A stretch of DNA of 64,000 nucleotides from Chara braunii (GCA_003427395.1 BFEA01000198.1:645156-709155); one strand, 5' to 3'; positions 10,980-22,540 are shown, counted from the stretch's first letter. The notes: generated by a model not told the origin, from the sequence alone. Numbers and translations: made by a program.

Positions 10980-12280
10980 TCACACGCCACGCGTTACACT
11001 ACAACACTTACACTTAGCACGCGTAACACACGAAAGCACGCGCAAAACAGACACCACAAACAACACCACGACTCAACAACTCCTAGTCCCTTCTATATTC
11101 AACCCATAACTTTACGCAGTGGAAGTCGGTAACTGCCTTGCGCGAGGTTTAGTATAAGATCGCGTGAACGTAGGACCCACACATACCGATTTATAATGCA
11201 GTACTACACAGATAAAAGCGATGACGGCGCATTATGTGGTGCCCATACCCGAATGACCTATTCTGGGCCATGGGGTCGCTCCCAACGCTCAGGCGTCGGC
11301 TGAAGCGCGCGCTAAGGGGGGGGTAACCCTTTAGTGGGCGCAAAATCGGTCTGAGGGCCTTTCCGTCTTCTGCACCCTGAGGTGTCCCAAGGGGTGCGGG
11401 GTAAGGCGGCCCGTAGGGCAGAAAGAAAATTGGAGCGGTGGTGAGCTGCCTGACACATCACCAGCGACACGCTAACCCTTCCGCCCGGAACCTTATCGTT
11501 CCACCAAAATAATTTTCAACAAGGATAACTAAATAATAATAAAAAACAACTGTTCTTAACAGCAACAGAAAGGACACCGTCGAGATTAGCCCTGTGGGGG
11601 TTACCCGGACGTACGCTTACTTCATCAGGACAGGTACAAATCAGTATCACTCAAGCACAAAGGTTGTGGGGTAGTCCACTCTCATGACAGTTATGTGGGT
11701 TGCCCATCTGAATCCAAGACACGATCACTCAACATAACTCATATGATACTCTTCCATACATACCTGCAATCACATCACAGAATCAAACAAAGATCCACAC
11801 GCTACACGGGGTCAACTCCAACCAACCTCTCCACTCATACCCTGTGCTTTAGCCATGCAAGCCCCAACCTCCAGCCAACCAACCATAAGTAAGTACTCAA
11901 TACTTCTGTTAAATGGTCATTCAATAAAAGTCTGGGTGAAACCTTAACAAAATAAATAAAATCACCAGGGCTAAAGCCTTTTTAGGCTGAGTATTGAGGG
12001 TGAATTGGGGTTGAGTCGTAAACCGACGGATCGACAACCGACCTCTTATCAGCGATAACAGAAGAATGATCCTTTGAAGGAATAGGCCGAACAGATCAAG
12101 CCTTCAAGTGACAACACGGAAACCTGCATCATAGTACAGGCCAAAGGGAAATACTACTTATGTTTGTGCCAAGGGGAGAACATCCCCCTCCTCTACTAGT
12201 ACCAGGTCACTAAGCATCTCCTCTAATCAGGATAGGTCTGCTAAGTAACTCCCAACTGAAAAACATTCTAACTCCCCAAA
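10980..12280. other. Non-coding interior of XC
   Basis: No supported gene. The sequence is moderately AT-rich, with short runs of AACACxACAA-like low complexity at 11010-11070. It belongs to XC by position. Small ORFs here are short and lack features. Confidence 0.6.
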
Positions 12281-12289
12281 TTCTACGAA

Positions 12290-12400
12290 ATTTCGGCAGC
12301 GCTTCCCGTAGGAAAATTGTCTTTTCAGAATTTCTACGAGTCAAAAAATGACTAACTCCTTCAGATTGGTAGAAATTTCGGCAGCGCTTCCCGTAGGAAC
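12290..12400 (-). repeat. Two units of the family X minisatellite in XC
   Basis: GAAATTTCGGCAGCGCTTCC occurs twice (about 12289 and 12372), roughly 83 bp apart. Its complement is the same core (GGAAGCGCTGCCGAAATT) that builds the arrays in XA and XB. XC therefore keeps a reduced version of the array. Confidence 0.75.
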
Positions 12401-12807
12401 ATGAGGCTGCCAAGATTTATACGAAGCTGAAAAAACAACAAGACAAAGCAAGCTACACTTGGGACTAACTTCCGACACCTGCTTAACGATTCAGGATCAA
12501 TGATAGCCAACTCAACCTCTAGGTGAGACTGAGGGCTAGCATTGGGCCTAACCCATAGCAGGGTCAGTCCTATCCTCATCCCAAGTTTTNCCTCCCAACA
12601 TCCATCTGACCTNCCTATGGCTCCNNCACTTGGCGAGCATCTAAAGCAACTAACCTATCGAAAAGACACCCCAAGTGAGACCCTACAATCATACATGAGC
12701 ATGCATCTCTCACNATCCCACATANATTTGNCCAAGTAGTTCGTTAGATCACTCAGTTCTTCCCCGTGGTAAACCCCCTCGCTTATGGCATAGGATCAGA
12801 CGAGGCC

Positions 12808-14060
12808 CTAACTTAAGGGTATGCCCAACCTGCCTAAGTANACAAGTAAGAGTACGCANAACCGGACTGCCCTAACTTAAGGGTATGCCCAACNCCAGAT
12901 AAACTCTAGNCATAAAANATATGACCAGACCGCCCTAACTTAAGGGTACGCCTGACTTCTGTTTAAACTGACNACAGGAAGCATAAGACTAGACTGCCCT
13001 AACTTAAGGGTATGTCTAGCCAGCCTCACACAAAGTTACATAGGGCATAGGATTAGGCTGCCCCAACTTAGGGGTGTGCCTAACCTGCCTAAAACAAGTA
13101 CGAACGACGAGTGGTCAGACCGCCCTAACTTAAGGGTACGTCCAACCTACATAACATGCGCAAACGACGAATGGTCAGACCGCCCTAACTTAAGGGTACG
13201 TCCAACCTACATCACATCAACGACAAGAGCCTATCACCAGGCCGCCCTAACTTAAGGGTACGCCTGGCTGGCCTAAACAGTATAGTTACATAGGGCAGGA
13301 TCTGCCTGAACAAGTACAACGACGTGTGACTAAGCCGCCCTAACTTAAGGGTACGCTTAGCCTCCGTAACGACAATCATATGAGAACAACCATTGATACT
13401 TACACAAACTTCATATATTTCTCTCTTATTAGGCAGATGATCGGACCTACCCAACTTAGGGAGACATTCAATCTTGCCTTGTGTTTAGAAGGGAAAATAA
13501 AACAGGTTTATACTAACTTTTTGCACCTTTGTATTGTCACGAGCATAGGACCGAGCCGCCCTAACTTAAGGGTACACTCAGTCTGCCCTGATTACCTTCA
13601 TTATATTCTTCATTGTTTTTCTCCTCTTCTTGTTCTACCTGACTTACTGACTGACTTTCCCAACTTAGGGTGTCCGGTCTTCCAGATGATATAGGTTCGT
13701 AATATATATCAAAATTGTATACTTGGGTTGACCATTATGTTCATAGCTTATGACTGAGCCGCCCTAACTTAAGGGTACGCTCAGCCTCACACCGGTGTCC
13801 CCCTCAGAAAAAACAAACGCAGGACCGAGTCCACGCAACTTAGAGTGTTCCCAACCCTGTTTTCAGCAACCCATAAGAAACACCAGGATTCTGAGACATC
13901 CCAACTTAGGGCGCCCGTCCTCCTGTTCAGAAACCCCCAAAAAAAACAGCGACTGGTCCGTCAAACTTAGGATAGGCCCAACCCTCCAAACCATACAAGC
14001 AGCCCAACAAACATGAATAAAACACAACACTGAACCCACACCAGCTTAGGGGAGCTCAGC
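12808..14060. repeat. Array of CCCTAACTTAAGGG units in XC
   Basis: About 17 copies of a short quasi-palindromic core, best form GCCCTAACTTAAGGGTACG, are followed by CCAACC-like words and separated by unrelated spacers of about 35-90 bp. The first eight are evenly spaced near 60 bp; later ones are 80-110 bp apart and decayed to CCAACTTAGGG. Isolated N bases at 12841, 12858, 12893, 12910, 12918 and 12973 show poor read support inside the array. Confidence 0.8.
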
Positions 14061-14249
14061 CTTGGGTTGACCCGGTGAAAGCATACAAACACCTTTATCC
14101 CATCTTCCCCCCATTCCTTTTGTCTGAACTCACTCAAAGTTTATCTGATCTCTCATAAGTACTTGTTCATTCATCCTTTTGCAAAGCATGTCCTGACATA
14201 CATAGCAAACAAAAGTAATAACCTTCCATATATTATTTAGTTACCCAGG

Positions 14250-16100
14250 GAGTAATAGTTAGGGGAAGGGGTCACATGGGTTATACGAGAATATACCTGA
14301 AGTTCCCTGCCTCCAGAACCCCGCCTGGGCTCCGGCAGAGCTCCCGCAATCGGTGGGGCAACCTCCCACAGAGGCCTTGGCGCGGTGACCAGAGGGGTGC
14401 GCTCAACCTCACTGGAGAGGGCCTTGTTGCCTTGATGCGCCTGAGGGCCCCGCAATGATGGCCAGGAAAAACGCAGCAGCAACCAATCCAACCCTCGGCC
14501 GGATATAGCGCCAACAGTCCCCTGACCGCCCTCCAAGTCGCAACAGCGACCCGTCGCGAAGAGGAAATGGTGCACAATGGTGATGCTAAAATGGGGAGCA
14601 GCGCCCTGGGCAGCAGCAGCACCCAGTTTGGTTGTGGTTTCTGATAACAGCCCGGCGCCCTGCGTACCGCAAGCCTATAGGCACCGCTCCACCCAAATGT
14701 GCCCAACAATCGCACGCTCTACATGCCCCCAATGACCGAAGTACCGCAGCACCAAACCTTGGCAATAATCTGCAGCAACAGTTCAAGTCGTCATGGTAAC
14801 TCTTGAACGCACAAACAGCTGTTGCAGCAGTCGTCCCAATGGCGTGGGGTAGCCGCAGCACAAATACTGTGGCCTTAGTTATCCTTGCTGTAGCAGCTCC
14901 CTCTAATCGCTGTAGCTTAAGCCTCAAGTCTTGACAATGGCGGCTCGCCGCGGTGGACGGTGCCCTTCAGTCAGTACTATTGAAGAAAGCAGGTGCTGTA
15001 CGAACGGTGCAACGAGAACCGAACTAACAACAGGTGCTACCTCGATTACTCGGTCGTACCCCTGGCCTCAGCAATAGTACCCCAGCCTGATGCGACAGAC
15101 ACCGCAATACTCAGTCAGCCACACTGGCTGCTCCTCCGTTACAGGGTACCACTGCCCTAGTCACAGGCAGTAGTGCATAGTGGAAGCCACCGCCCTGCAC
15201 AGCAACAGCGCGGCGCACAGTTACAGCATCCAACCTGTGTGTATCGGCAGCCCGACTCAGCAGCAACAATCCATACGTTGTGGCAGCACCTCACTGGAAC
15301 ACAGCAGCCATTGTAACAACCTGCTCTGAGTATCGCCAAGTAACCGGCGCATCCCGCCTCCAAAGCCTAGTAACACCGCCCTCTAATCAGCACTGGCCCA
15401 CTAGCGCTGCGTCAGTGATGACTGGTGGCTTCATACAGCAGCAGTGCCCAGTTTGAGACAGCGTCCTGTACATAGCAAGGAACAGCAGCTTCACCGGAAT
15501 ACAGACTATGCAGCAGCCGCAGAGGCTTAATAGCAGCCCATCAAGCACAGCCCATACCCATAGCCTGCTGAGAAAGCGCAGCCGCGGCCTCCGCAATAGT
15601 GGCTAGCTACTATCGGACTCCCAGTAACGACCCTGCAGCAATAGTTGCATCTCATTGGGCAAGCCCCCGTCCTTCTTAGTGCTGACCACAGCTGTTGCTC
15701 CAACCTCCGCAAGCAGTCGCCATCGCAGCAACACCAAAAAATTCGACCACAACCAGTCCTCTCCCACTCTCTCTGTTGCGGTAGTCTGAGCTAGCCGCCA
15801 CACCTCGCCGCTTGATTTTACTCAAGACTAAATAGTAACAACCGCAAAGTATACGCTGGTGTCAATGGTGAAGCAGCAGCATATGTAGCCGCAGTGGCTC
15901 TCCAGTGTTGCTGTGTTACAGCTGACATGGCCAGTTCTTCCCCCAGCTTGTACCCAGCAATGTCCCACAGCATGAGAACACCCCTCCAATCACCAAGCCC
16001 CGTTCAATCAGTAATTGCTACAGTAGTACCTGCAACAACTCAGGCGCCTTAGTCCCACAGTCATAATGGCACTACTCCGAGCCTCGGGGCATCTGGTACT
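14250..16100 (-). repeat. Degenerate CAG/GCA-rich region of XC
   Basis: Nearly 1.9 kb is biased to GCAGCAGC, CAACAGC and GTAGTACC words, with loosely repeated phrases such as CCCTCTAATC (14906, 15370) and CCAAGCCCC-like words. It is an old, diverged minisatellite by appearance. Open frames on the minus strand (for example 14281-14715) are rich in Cys, Ala, Leu and Arg. They are explained by the repeat composition, so they are not called genes. Confidence 0.5.
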
Positions 16101-16806
16101 CAATAGTAGTATCCACTATGAATCCTAGCAGTGACGCAAAGTGCGTAGCTTATGAGTCATACTCCGCAATTTGCCCAATACGCAAGGAGGGCAGTTCTAC
16201 GGCCAGAGTGCGGGCAGACTCAGCCTGCAGAACTTGAGAACGAGTCTTCCGCTGAAATAGGAGCGGGCACATGTACCACGTGTGCACACTTTCTCCTTGT
16301 CTGCTCGTGTGTGCGTGTGTCTCTGCTCTTCTCTTGGATCTGCTGAGCTTGCTGCCGTTTTTAACCTCGGCTAGAGTTCCAGCACCCATACACCTATGCA
16401 CGCACTCGCACTAATCAATCACAGGGAGTACTCAAACTTGCACTCTCTTTGGGTGCACTTGGCCGCCACTATGGCCGCATTCAGCCCATACCCGAACGAA
16501 AGAGAGAGCAGGGAAACTAAGTCTGACCGACGGAGCCCGAAAATGTGAGGGGGACAATTGGCCGGCAGCTGGATAATTAGCAACGTGTGGGGAGAATGAG
16601 GATGCCCAAGCTCATAATCACGACAAGTGTCACGTTTACGGTGGTCGACTCCACCGCTGTCGTTACCCCCTGGAAAATGGGTTTGTTGCCTGCTACCTAC
16701 CAACAGTGTGATTTGAGAATGGCCATATTGGAGAGTGAATCTCCCACTAGAAGCATGGCCAGGTGCCTCATCCAAATAGCTGTGCGTCCCTCCTCCCCGC
16801 ACAGCC

Positions 16807-16878
<72 letters not shown>
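16807..16878. repeat. (CT)n(CA)n compound microsatellite
   Basis: CT dinucleotides run from about 16807 and switch to a long CA run ending at about 16878. Confidence 0.9.
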
Positions 16879-16886
<8 letters not shown>

Positions 16887-18018
16887 GGCCCGTGTGCGCC
16901 TGCTCCCAGCCTGGCCCACGAGTGAGTATCGGGGACGAATCCCACTCTAAACCGCGGAAGGATTCATCACCACCCCCAACCCGACTGTGCCGGAACGAAC
17001 ACTACCTCGAGCAACGGGGAACAAGCGGAACTGCTGCACTGAGGCAGCAAGTTGATGATGGTGGTGACGACCGTGGTCCTACTTGGCAATCATTACATCA
17101 ACAAGATGGCGATTAGGACTGCCACACTGTGCTAGTGGCAGTAAGAACCACGATCGGGAAGGGTAGAAGCTCATGACACGAAGGCAACGACTACTCCCCA
17201 TGAAGATGACTGCTGTGGCAGACACCGCGGATATGCACTGTTGATGCCACGCGAACACGGTGGTGGTAAGTATACACAGGGAGACTCGGCGGGGGAATGA
17301 CTTGAGGATGAATCTCCCACCATAGCATGGAAAGATTCATTTCCCACTCCTATACTGCCAACCCCTCTCCTCTCCATTCTCTCGATAGATGTCTGCAAGA
17401 GGGGCACCAACTGATCCACAACAGGTAAGTCTTCCACTCCGCTCCTCTCCCGGTGTAGGCTGTCGTCTGCTCGTCTAAGATCAACAGTAGATAAAAAAAA
17501 AACAAAAGGTAAAAAAACGAGATGGAAAACCAAAGCCCGCGCAGCACTCGTCGCTCCTACCGCCGAAACCGCTATCTGAGCTTAAAAACAAACGCTGCCA
17601 CCCGACTCGCCATAGCCTAAAACCCCAATTTCGACTTTTACTTTGCCCGATTCCGTTGAGGAACGGGCGAGTTATGACTTCATCCCTATCACCGTGCTCG
17701 CTGTCGCGATCTTCGTCATCCGCGTCGTCTCCTCTTCTGTAACCGTACCTGGCCGGCCTCTAAGCCAGGTTCACACCGGCCTCGGCAGCTTAGTGGGAGG
17801 TAGTCCCTATAGGCCGGTGAGCAACCGTTAGTGAATTCGTGGCGGGCTGCCTGCGTAGCTCACGCAGACCAGCACGAGCCTAACGCAAGCCCCACAGCAA
17901 GGCACGCCTTCTTCTCCCTCCTCACTGAGCAGCGCTGTACCACAGTGCCTCACCATCTCTCTCTCCCAAGCAACTCAAATCCCAGCCTCTGCGGAGGGCT
18001 CATCTGCCGGCTTCACAG

Positions 18019-18028
18019 TTTTTTATAG
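18019..18028 (-). promoter_or_regulatory. TATA box of XC
   Basis: On the minus strand, GCTGCTATAAAAAACTG lies downstream of the U6-derived sequence. It corresponds in place and flanking style to the internal TATA of XA (996) and XB (9816). Confidence 0.4.
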
Positions 18029-18060
18029 CAGCTGCTCCCACCTCTAGCTGCCAAAGGAAA

Positions 18061-18152
18061 GGACTGGTCCCAGTTTATGCGTGTCATCCTTGCGTAGGGG
18101 CCATGCTAATCTTCCCTGTATCGTTCCAATTTTAACAGATGTCCTGAAGGAC
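18061..18152 (-). pseudogene. U6 spliceosomal snRNA-derived sequence
   Basis: The minus strand closely follows U6 from the 5' stem to near its 3' end. GTCCTTCAGGAC forms the 5' hairpin, then come AATTGGAACGATACAG, AAGATTAGCATGGCCCC and GCAAGGATGACACGCA. The AGC triad (ATTAGCATGG) is kept. The ACAGAGA box reads ACAGGGA, which should damage 5' splice-site recognition, and CTGCGCAAGG reads CTACGCAAGG. No U6-type TATA sits about 30 bp upstream, and no clean T run ends it. It is therefore a captured or retroposed U6 copy inside family X, not a working snRNA gene. Confidence 0.9.
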
Positions 18153-18170
18153 TGTCCCCCGGTAGCGGTA

Positions 18171-18214
18171 GCCCAGCAATTCGGGGGTGTATCCACTGAA
18201 CAATGCTGCTGGGC
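18171..18214 (-). other. Hairpin closed by GCCCAGCA/TGCTGGGC beside the U6 copy
   Basis: GCCCAGCA (18171-18178) pairs with TGCTGGGC (18207-18214). On the minus strand the loop holds TTCAGTGGATACACC, which loosely resembles a tRNA D-arm with A box. It lies directly upstream of the U6-derived sequence. Confidence 0.4.
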
Positions 18215-18448
18215 TTCCCTGCAGGTCCCGGCACTGGTACCGGACCTTGTTCCGAAGAAAAAAAAAAAAAAAAAAAAAAAAAAAACTTAAAGATAGAGAA
18301 TAAATTTAAAAAAACGGGTGGGGGGGGAGAGGACCGTTGGTACTTGGTTCTCTCCCACGGCCCGCGGCTGACTCCCCTCAGCAAAACCAAGGAGGATAAT
18401 CCCACAGGACCCTCAACCCCTCAATTTACTCCATCATGCTCCTCTGCT

Positions 18449-18530
18449 GCTCCGCTGCTGGCTGCTGGCCTCGATCCCGGGTTCTGCCTAGTAAAAGGTC
18501 AACGCTATAACCTATAAGGCTACACCCCAA
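18449..18530 (-). ncRNA. tRNA-like module of XC (degenerate)
   Basis: On the minus strand: TGTAGCCTTATAGGTTA as an A-box-like sequence and GGGATCGAGGCC as a B-box-like sequence, about 45 bp apart. It lies roughly 700 bp from the 5' end of XC, the same place where XB and XD carry their tRNA-like modules. Confidence 0.4.
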
Positions 18531-20515
18531 CTTGAAGGCAAAAGGCGCAGTCCTACTCATAAAGAGTAAGGGCAGCCCGTCCAGGCCTACAAACAGTACT
18601 TCAAGTTCAGGCCGTTTCTCTACCTTACCGCCTGCGTCCAAGGGTCCGCAGGCATCCAAGCATTACTTTGAAGAGCACGGCCTCGCTGAGCTTGCCGTGC
18701 ACGTTGCCCCATTACACCACGACTAAGGCCGGGCTCTCCTACTCCCTCGCACGCATCGAGAATTGGCCCGTTCTACCACCTTTGGGCCGAAGTCGCCCCG
18801 ATTTCTTCTCACTTCGCCTCGACCCACGCCGTCCTAGCTATAGCCCGCCATGGCCTCCACTATTGGCAGCGCATGGTCAGTCTAGGCCCTGCGATATTTC
18901 ACGCGGCGCGGCCCAGAACCGCTGGTCCCCCGCGAGTCAGACAGTGCTTTCCCCCTCAATCACCGCCTTACCTAGTCAACCTTTACGCCGTCTGACACTC
19001 CGACCGTGCGTGTGAGTCTGCGACCGCCTCAGAACATCCAGCGTAACACTCACTTGTCCTACTGGTGTCGCACGGCCCCCCTTGACTCTTACTCGGTGGC
19101 TAACGCGTGCCCGCGAAGTGCACGCTCACACACTAGCTAATCAACGCAAATGGGACGCGCCCTCAGATATTGCCATGCACGCTCTTCCTGTGAGCTGCAA
19201 ATGCGTGCCCAAATACCCTTGTAAGGGTATTCGGGCCGACAACGCTGTCGATTTTTTTACAAAGGCACAGGATTTGCAGAAGTGTCAGCAGTATTTTTGT
19301 GTTGAGTCACAACTAGGCATTGGCGTAGTGAGGGTGCCGTCAGAGTGATGTGTTTTGAGGTGGTGTGGACTTGACGACACAGTAAGTGGCGGCGACACTT
19401 ACTGAAAAGTAAGTGAGGGGGTGTTGTGGCAGGTGGTTGCAACAAGAGAGTGGTGTCGATCACTTTGCTGACGACTGTGGACGACTATCTCTGCGTAAAA
19501 AAGAGCGTACTTCTATACGGTCTTCTTGAGTGTACTGTACAACTTCACTCAAAGTCAGTGGACAGTCAGTTTGACTCAGACCCTTTCACGCCCGAGTGAA
19601 CCCACACTTTGCTTGACCCTGTTCTTTGAATGTTCACTAAAAGGTAGAAGAAATGTGTGTTAACGCGTGTGAATGTGAGTCTGACCTAAGTTTGGATTTG
19701 TACTGTTTCTTTTGTTGAACTTGTCGTTTGATTCGACTGCAGGTGTGGCTTATTGAAATGGAAGTGGGTTGACCTTGAGATGGCTAATGTTTGGTTGTTC
19801 TCACTTCTCCACACTTATATGTATGTGTTAAACCGAAAGAAGAAATAAGACGACGAAAAATAAAGCGATCACAAAGAAGAAAAATCTGAACGGACATAGA
19901 ATTTCCCCAAGGTCACTGGTTCTTTCCCGAATGACACTCTCAATCTATGTCCGCCCGTGTGAATGACTTTCCTTTCTGTGATCATTTTTCGTCGAAGTTA
20001 TTCTTGACGACAGGCGGCAAGAGGTCGTTGGTTCACTGTGATAGATTCCTTTCCTTTCTCTAGGAGGCATCTGAGGCAGGGGCTCATTGCCTTATGGACC
20101 GGCTCTGTTATCAACTCGGAGTGAACCGCTCAGCGGGGGGGGTACCATGTTGTTGTGGTCGAGCCAGCCCGACTTCTGAGATCCGAGGTTCTCTCGAGTG
20201 AGGACGAAAGGTATCCCAGACCACCTCCTAGGGGAAGGATATGCGTAGATTCACGGAAATGCCTCAAGAATTTCTTGGCGCCTCGCGTAAAGAAGAATTG
20301 TTGTAATATACCATTCTCGTGGCCATAGTAAGAGTCACTGACGCATGGGGAACTGGTGTCATAAGCAACACAGTTCATGTGACACTAGCTTAAGTAGAGT
20401 GCAGTTAGGCACTCTTATCGTGGAAGGTCGTGTCAAAAGAAGCACGAACCAGTGAAAAGAAATAATGCTTAAATAATAGAAATTTTAATGTAACTACTCT
20501 CGTCTTTCTTTTCAG

Positions 20516-20986
20516 ATGGTGACGGGGACGACGATCTGTTACCTCTTCCGCAATCGTGACGCAATGGCAGAAAGGGTCGAGTCCCAAAGATGTAATGGAG
20601 AAAGATTAGAGAGAATAGGACGACTCATTTACAATCCTTATGAATTATACTCAAAGGGGGATGTTCCAAGGTTCTGGGAAGGCAGTGCGCGAAATCCTCC
20701 TAGGCGACTCATTTTCAGATCAATAACTGGTCTGAACATTTTTCACTATGAGTTCGCGCCACCACTGCCCGATTACGACTTTGCCAGCATGAACTTCGTG
20801 GTGATGCAACCATACAAGATAAACCCTCGAAGGGATGAAATTCCTGAGATAAGGCTGATGTTCGTCCGTTCCGTACTCCGGCTAAACGAACGACAGAGAC
20901 CTTTCTTTGGCATATATCATACAAGGAAAATACGAGCGAATAGGTTCATCATTTTACGAGTTGAACCATTCTCAGAGTATGCTTGA
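20516..20986 (+). CDS. Unidentified ORF in XB, 156 codons
   Basis: The predicted protein is basic and aromatic-rich. It has a central FHYEFAPPLPDYDF segment and an Arg/Tyr-rich C-terminal third with alternating hydrophobic residues that suggest beta strands. I do not recognise a family. The ATG follows directly on a pyrimidine tract and TTTTCAG, so it may open an exon rather than a whole gene. XA has no matching ORF in the equivalent region. It could be captured cargo or a family X protein lost from other copies. It is followed after 65 bases by a second ORF in another frame. Confidence 0.4.
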   Translation: MVTGTTICYLFRNRDAMAERVESQRCNGERLERIGRLIYNPYELYSKGDVPRFWEGSARNPPRRLIFRSITGLNIFHYEFAPPLPDYDFASMNFVVMQPYKINPRRDEIPEIRLMFVRSVLRLNERQRPFFGIYHTRKIRANRFIILRVEPFSEYA

Positions 20987-21051
20987 CAAGATGACGAGGA
21001 CGAACTCGTAGAACGACTACTCAACTGAAAGAATTTTGTTCTAACACGCAG

Positions 21052-21603
21052 ATGCCTGGAGCTCGACGAGACATGACCATTCCGAGGTACCTGCTGGTTC
21101 GCGATACGCTTGAGGATGATCTCATCAGAGGAGCAGAGCGACTCTTACAAGTTCGAGATAGTTCTCCCACGGAGTGGATCGGCTTCATAGGCTTACTCCG
21201 CAGCGACGAGGGATTTTTCTCTAACACTCGCGCGAATTTTCGGGCCAATACGCCTCGAACCCCGGATGAGTTTTTTGGATATACTTTGTATTTCCACCGC
21301 GCGAGCAACCTCCAATGTCTCTCCCGAGTCATTGTGAGCATCAGGATTACCTCGTCCGGTAGACGCTTCGGCGTCGTCCGGATCCAGGATACGGAGACCC
21401 GACACCTATTTGGACTCAGTCGGCCTCTGCGAGTCATAGTATGGAGATTAACCTTACGAATGACCTCTCTCTATGACGCTCGGATCATTAGAGTCATGCG
21501 AGGTGGGCGGAGGACTACCCTAACATTCGACGACATTGAGCTTGCGCGACTGGATTCATTGGAGACACATGTGCGCGGAGGACGGCTGATCTACTTGGGA
21601 TAG
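21052..21603 (+). CDS. Unidentified ORF in XB, 183 codons
   Basis: This is the longest open frame in XB. The protein is Arg-rich (RRDM, RRTTL, many isolated Arg), with acidic patches near residues 20-25 and a hydrophobic beta-like segment around LSRVIVSIRI. No catalytic or zinc-binding motif is visible. The ATG again follows an acceptor-like sequence (TTCTAACACGCAG), with CTAAC as a possible branch point, as for the ORF just upstream. The two may be exons of one gene. The simple donor candidates I tried either meet an upstream stop or are weak, so the joint is not proposed. No homologue is recognised. Confidence 0.45.
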   Translation: MPGARRDMTIPRYLLVRDTLEDDLIRGAERLLQVRDSSPTEWIGFIGLLRSDEGFFSNTRANFRANTPRTPDEFFGYTLYFHRASNLQCLSRVIVSIRITSSGRRFGVVRIQDTETRHLFGLSRPLRVIVWRLTLRMTSLYDARIIRVMRGGRRTTLTFDDIELARLDSLETHVRGGRLIYLG

Positions 21604-21699
21604 ACACCGCCCTTTGATATCCTACCTGGGTCTCAGAAAACACCTCGCATAGACTCGTCCTGTTGAGGAAGTCATACGATTCAGGACTTCACGAGGTAA

Positions 21700-22260
21700 T
21701 CTCTAAAAAAAAAAAAAAAAAAAAAAAAACATTATGTAGATAGGACCGCCAGATGGATAGTATCTGGATTACCCCGATGATGGCACTATCATGCTTATGC
21801 ATTGAGGGGTAACCACATGTGTATAAACGCATGTCAGAAGCTAGAGGGAGACAATAATTGAGGTGGGGTCGAACCGAGAGTTCAAACTTCGACCAGGAAC
21901 CAGATCACTTGTTGATCTGCATGGTAGCTGTAGTATTTACTTACAGAGGTTAACCATGACAAACTTCTGTAGGCATAATGTTGTCCTAAACTTAGAACTT
22001 GGCAAAACTCTAACTTCAGCTTAAAAGCTTGAAATTATAACGAGGAGGAAAGCTGATAGCATGACCCTTTTCTGTCAGACCATACCTATTAAAAGGTTGC
22101 GCTGTAATTGTTGAGCTGCTTGATATGAAGAAGTGACTTCATGTATATTATTTTTGGTGATTTCGTCTGAATAACTTATATACATATATATCTATATTTG
22201 TATGAGGAAATTATGTGCAAGGGGTTAGGGTCAAGTTGTTATTGGTTTCTATACTCGACT
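21700..22260. other. AT-rich non-coding part of XB
   Basis: A poly(A) tract at 21704-21729 is followed by AT-rich DNA with short TATATA words near 22180. No gene or repeat was recognised. Confidence 0.6.
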
Positions 22261-22399
22261 GAAACCGCCCTAGTCGACCGACGTACGCTTCATCCTTAGG
22301 AGATCAGCGCACTAAGTGACGGACAGCGTTCGGGTTTAACATGCGTTTAATTCTCGTATACCTATACTACAGCGTGCGAGCAAACGCCCTCGGCTGACC

Positions 22400-22540
22400 C
22401 ACCTCTGCAACTGCATGTAAAAGCTTTCGCACGTGGGTCAGAAGCTCGGTAGGGCTATGCCCCTAAGGGTGGTGACAACCCCTTAGGGAAGCAAGCTTAT
22501 GCCCCGTGGGAACCTGTCCTGTCGTAGGGAACCACGGGAT
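22400..22540 (+). promoter_or_regulatory. Family X 3' module of XB
   Basis: The TATA is decayed to TGTAAAAG. Stem-loop 1 has CCCTAAGG (22461-22468) and CCTTAGGG (22481-22488) around GTGGTGACAACC. Stem-loop 2 has CCCGTGG (22503-22509) and CCACGGG (22532-22538) around AACCTGTCCTGTCGTAGG. Stem 2 of XB differs completely from that of XC and XD, yet still pairs. Confidence 0.6.

Larger units (their letters stand above)
10582..19241 (-). mobile_element. Family X element XC, inserted in XB in reverse orientation
   Basis: This 8,660-bp copy lies on the minus strand. Its 5' end is at 19241 (reads TGTCGGCCCGAATACCC on its own strand) and its 3' end at 10582 (ends GCGCTCGACA on its own strand). Flanking four-base words are GCGC (10578-10581) and ACGC (19242-19245). 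From its 5' end it holds a near-perfect hairpin, a tRNA-like sequence, a U6-derived sequence, a TATA box, a CA/CT microsatellite, a long CAG/GCA-rich degenerate region, an array of CCCTAACTTAAGGG units, two units of the family minisatellite and the 3' module. No coding capacity was recognised. Confidence 0.85.

Noticed and set aside
12808-14060. CRISPR-like array
   Set aside because: The repeats are too short, diverged and unevenly spaced, and this is eukaryotic transposon DNA.
14281-15803. Several Cys- and Ala-rich minus-strand ORFs
   Set aside because: They coincide with degenerate GCA/CAG-type repeats and show no domain.
18061-18152. Functional U6 gene
   Set aside because: The ACAGAGA box is mutated and no upstream U6-type TATA or clean T terminator is present.
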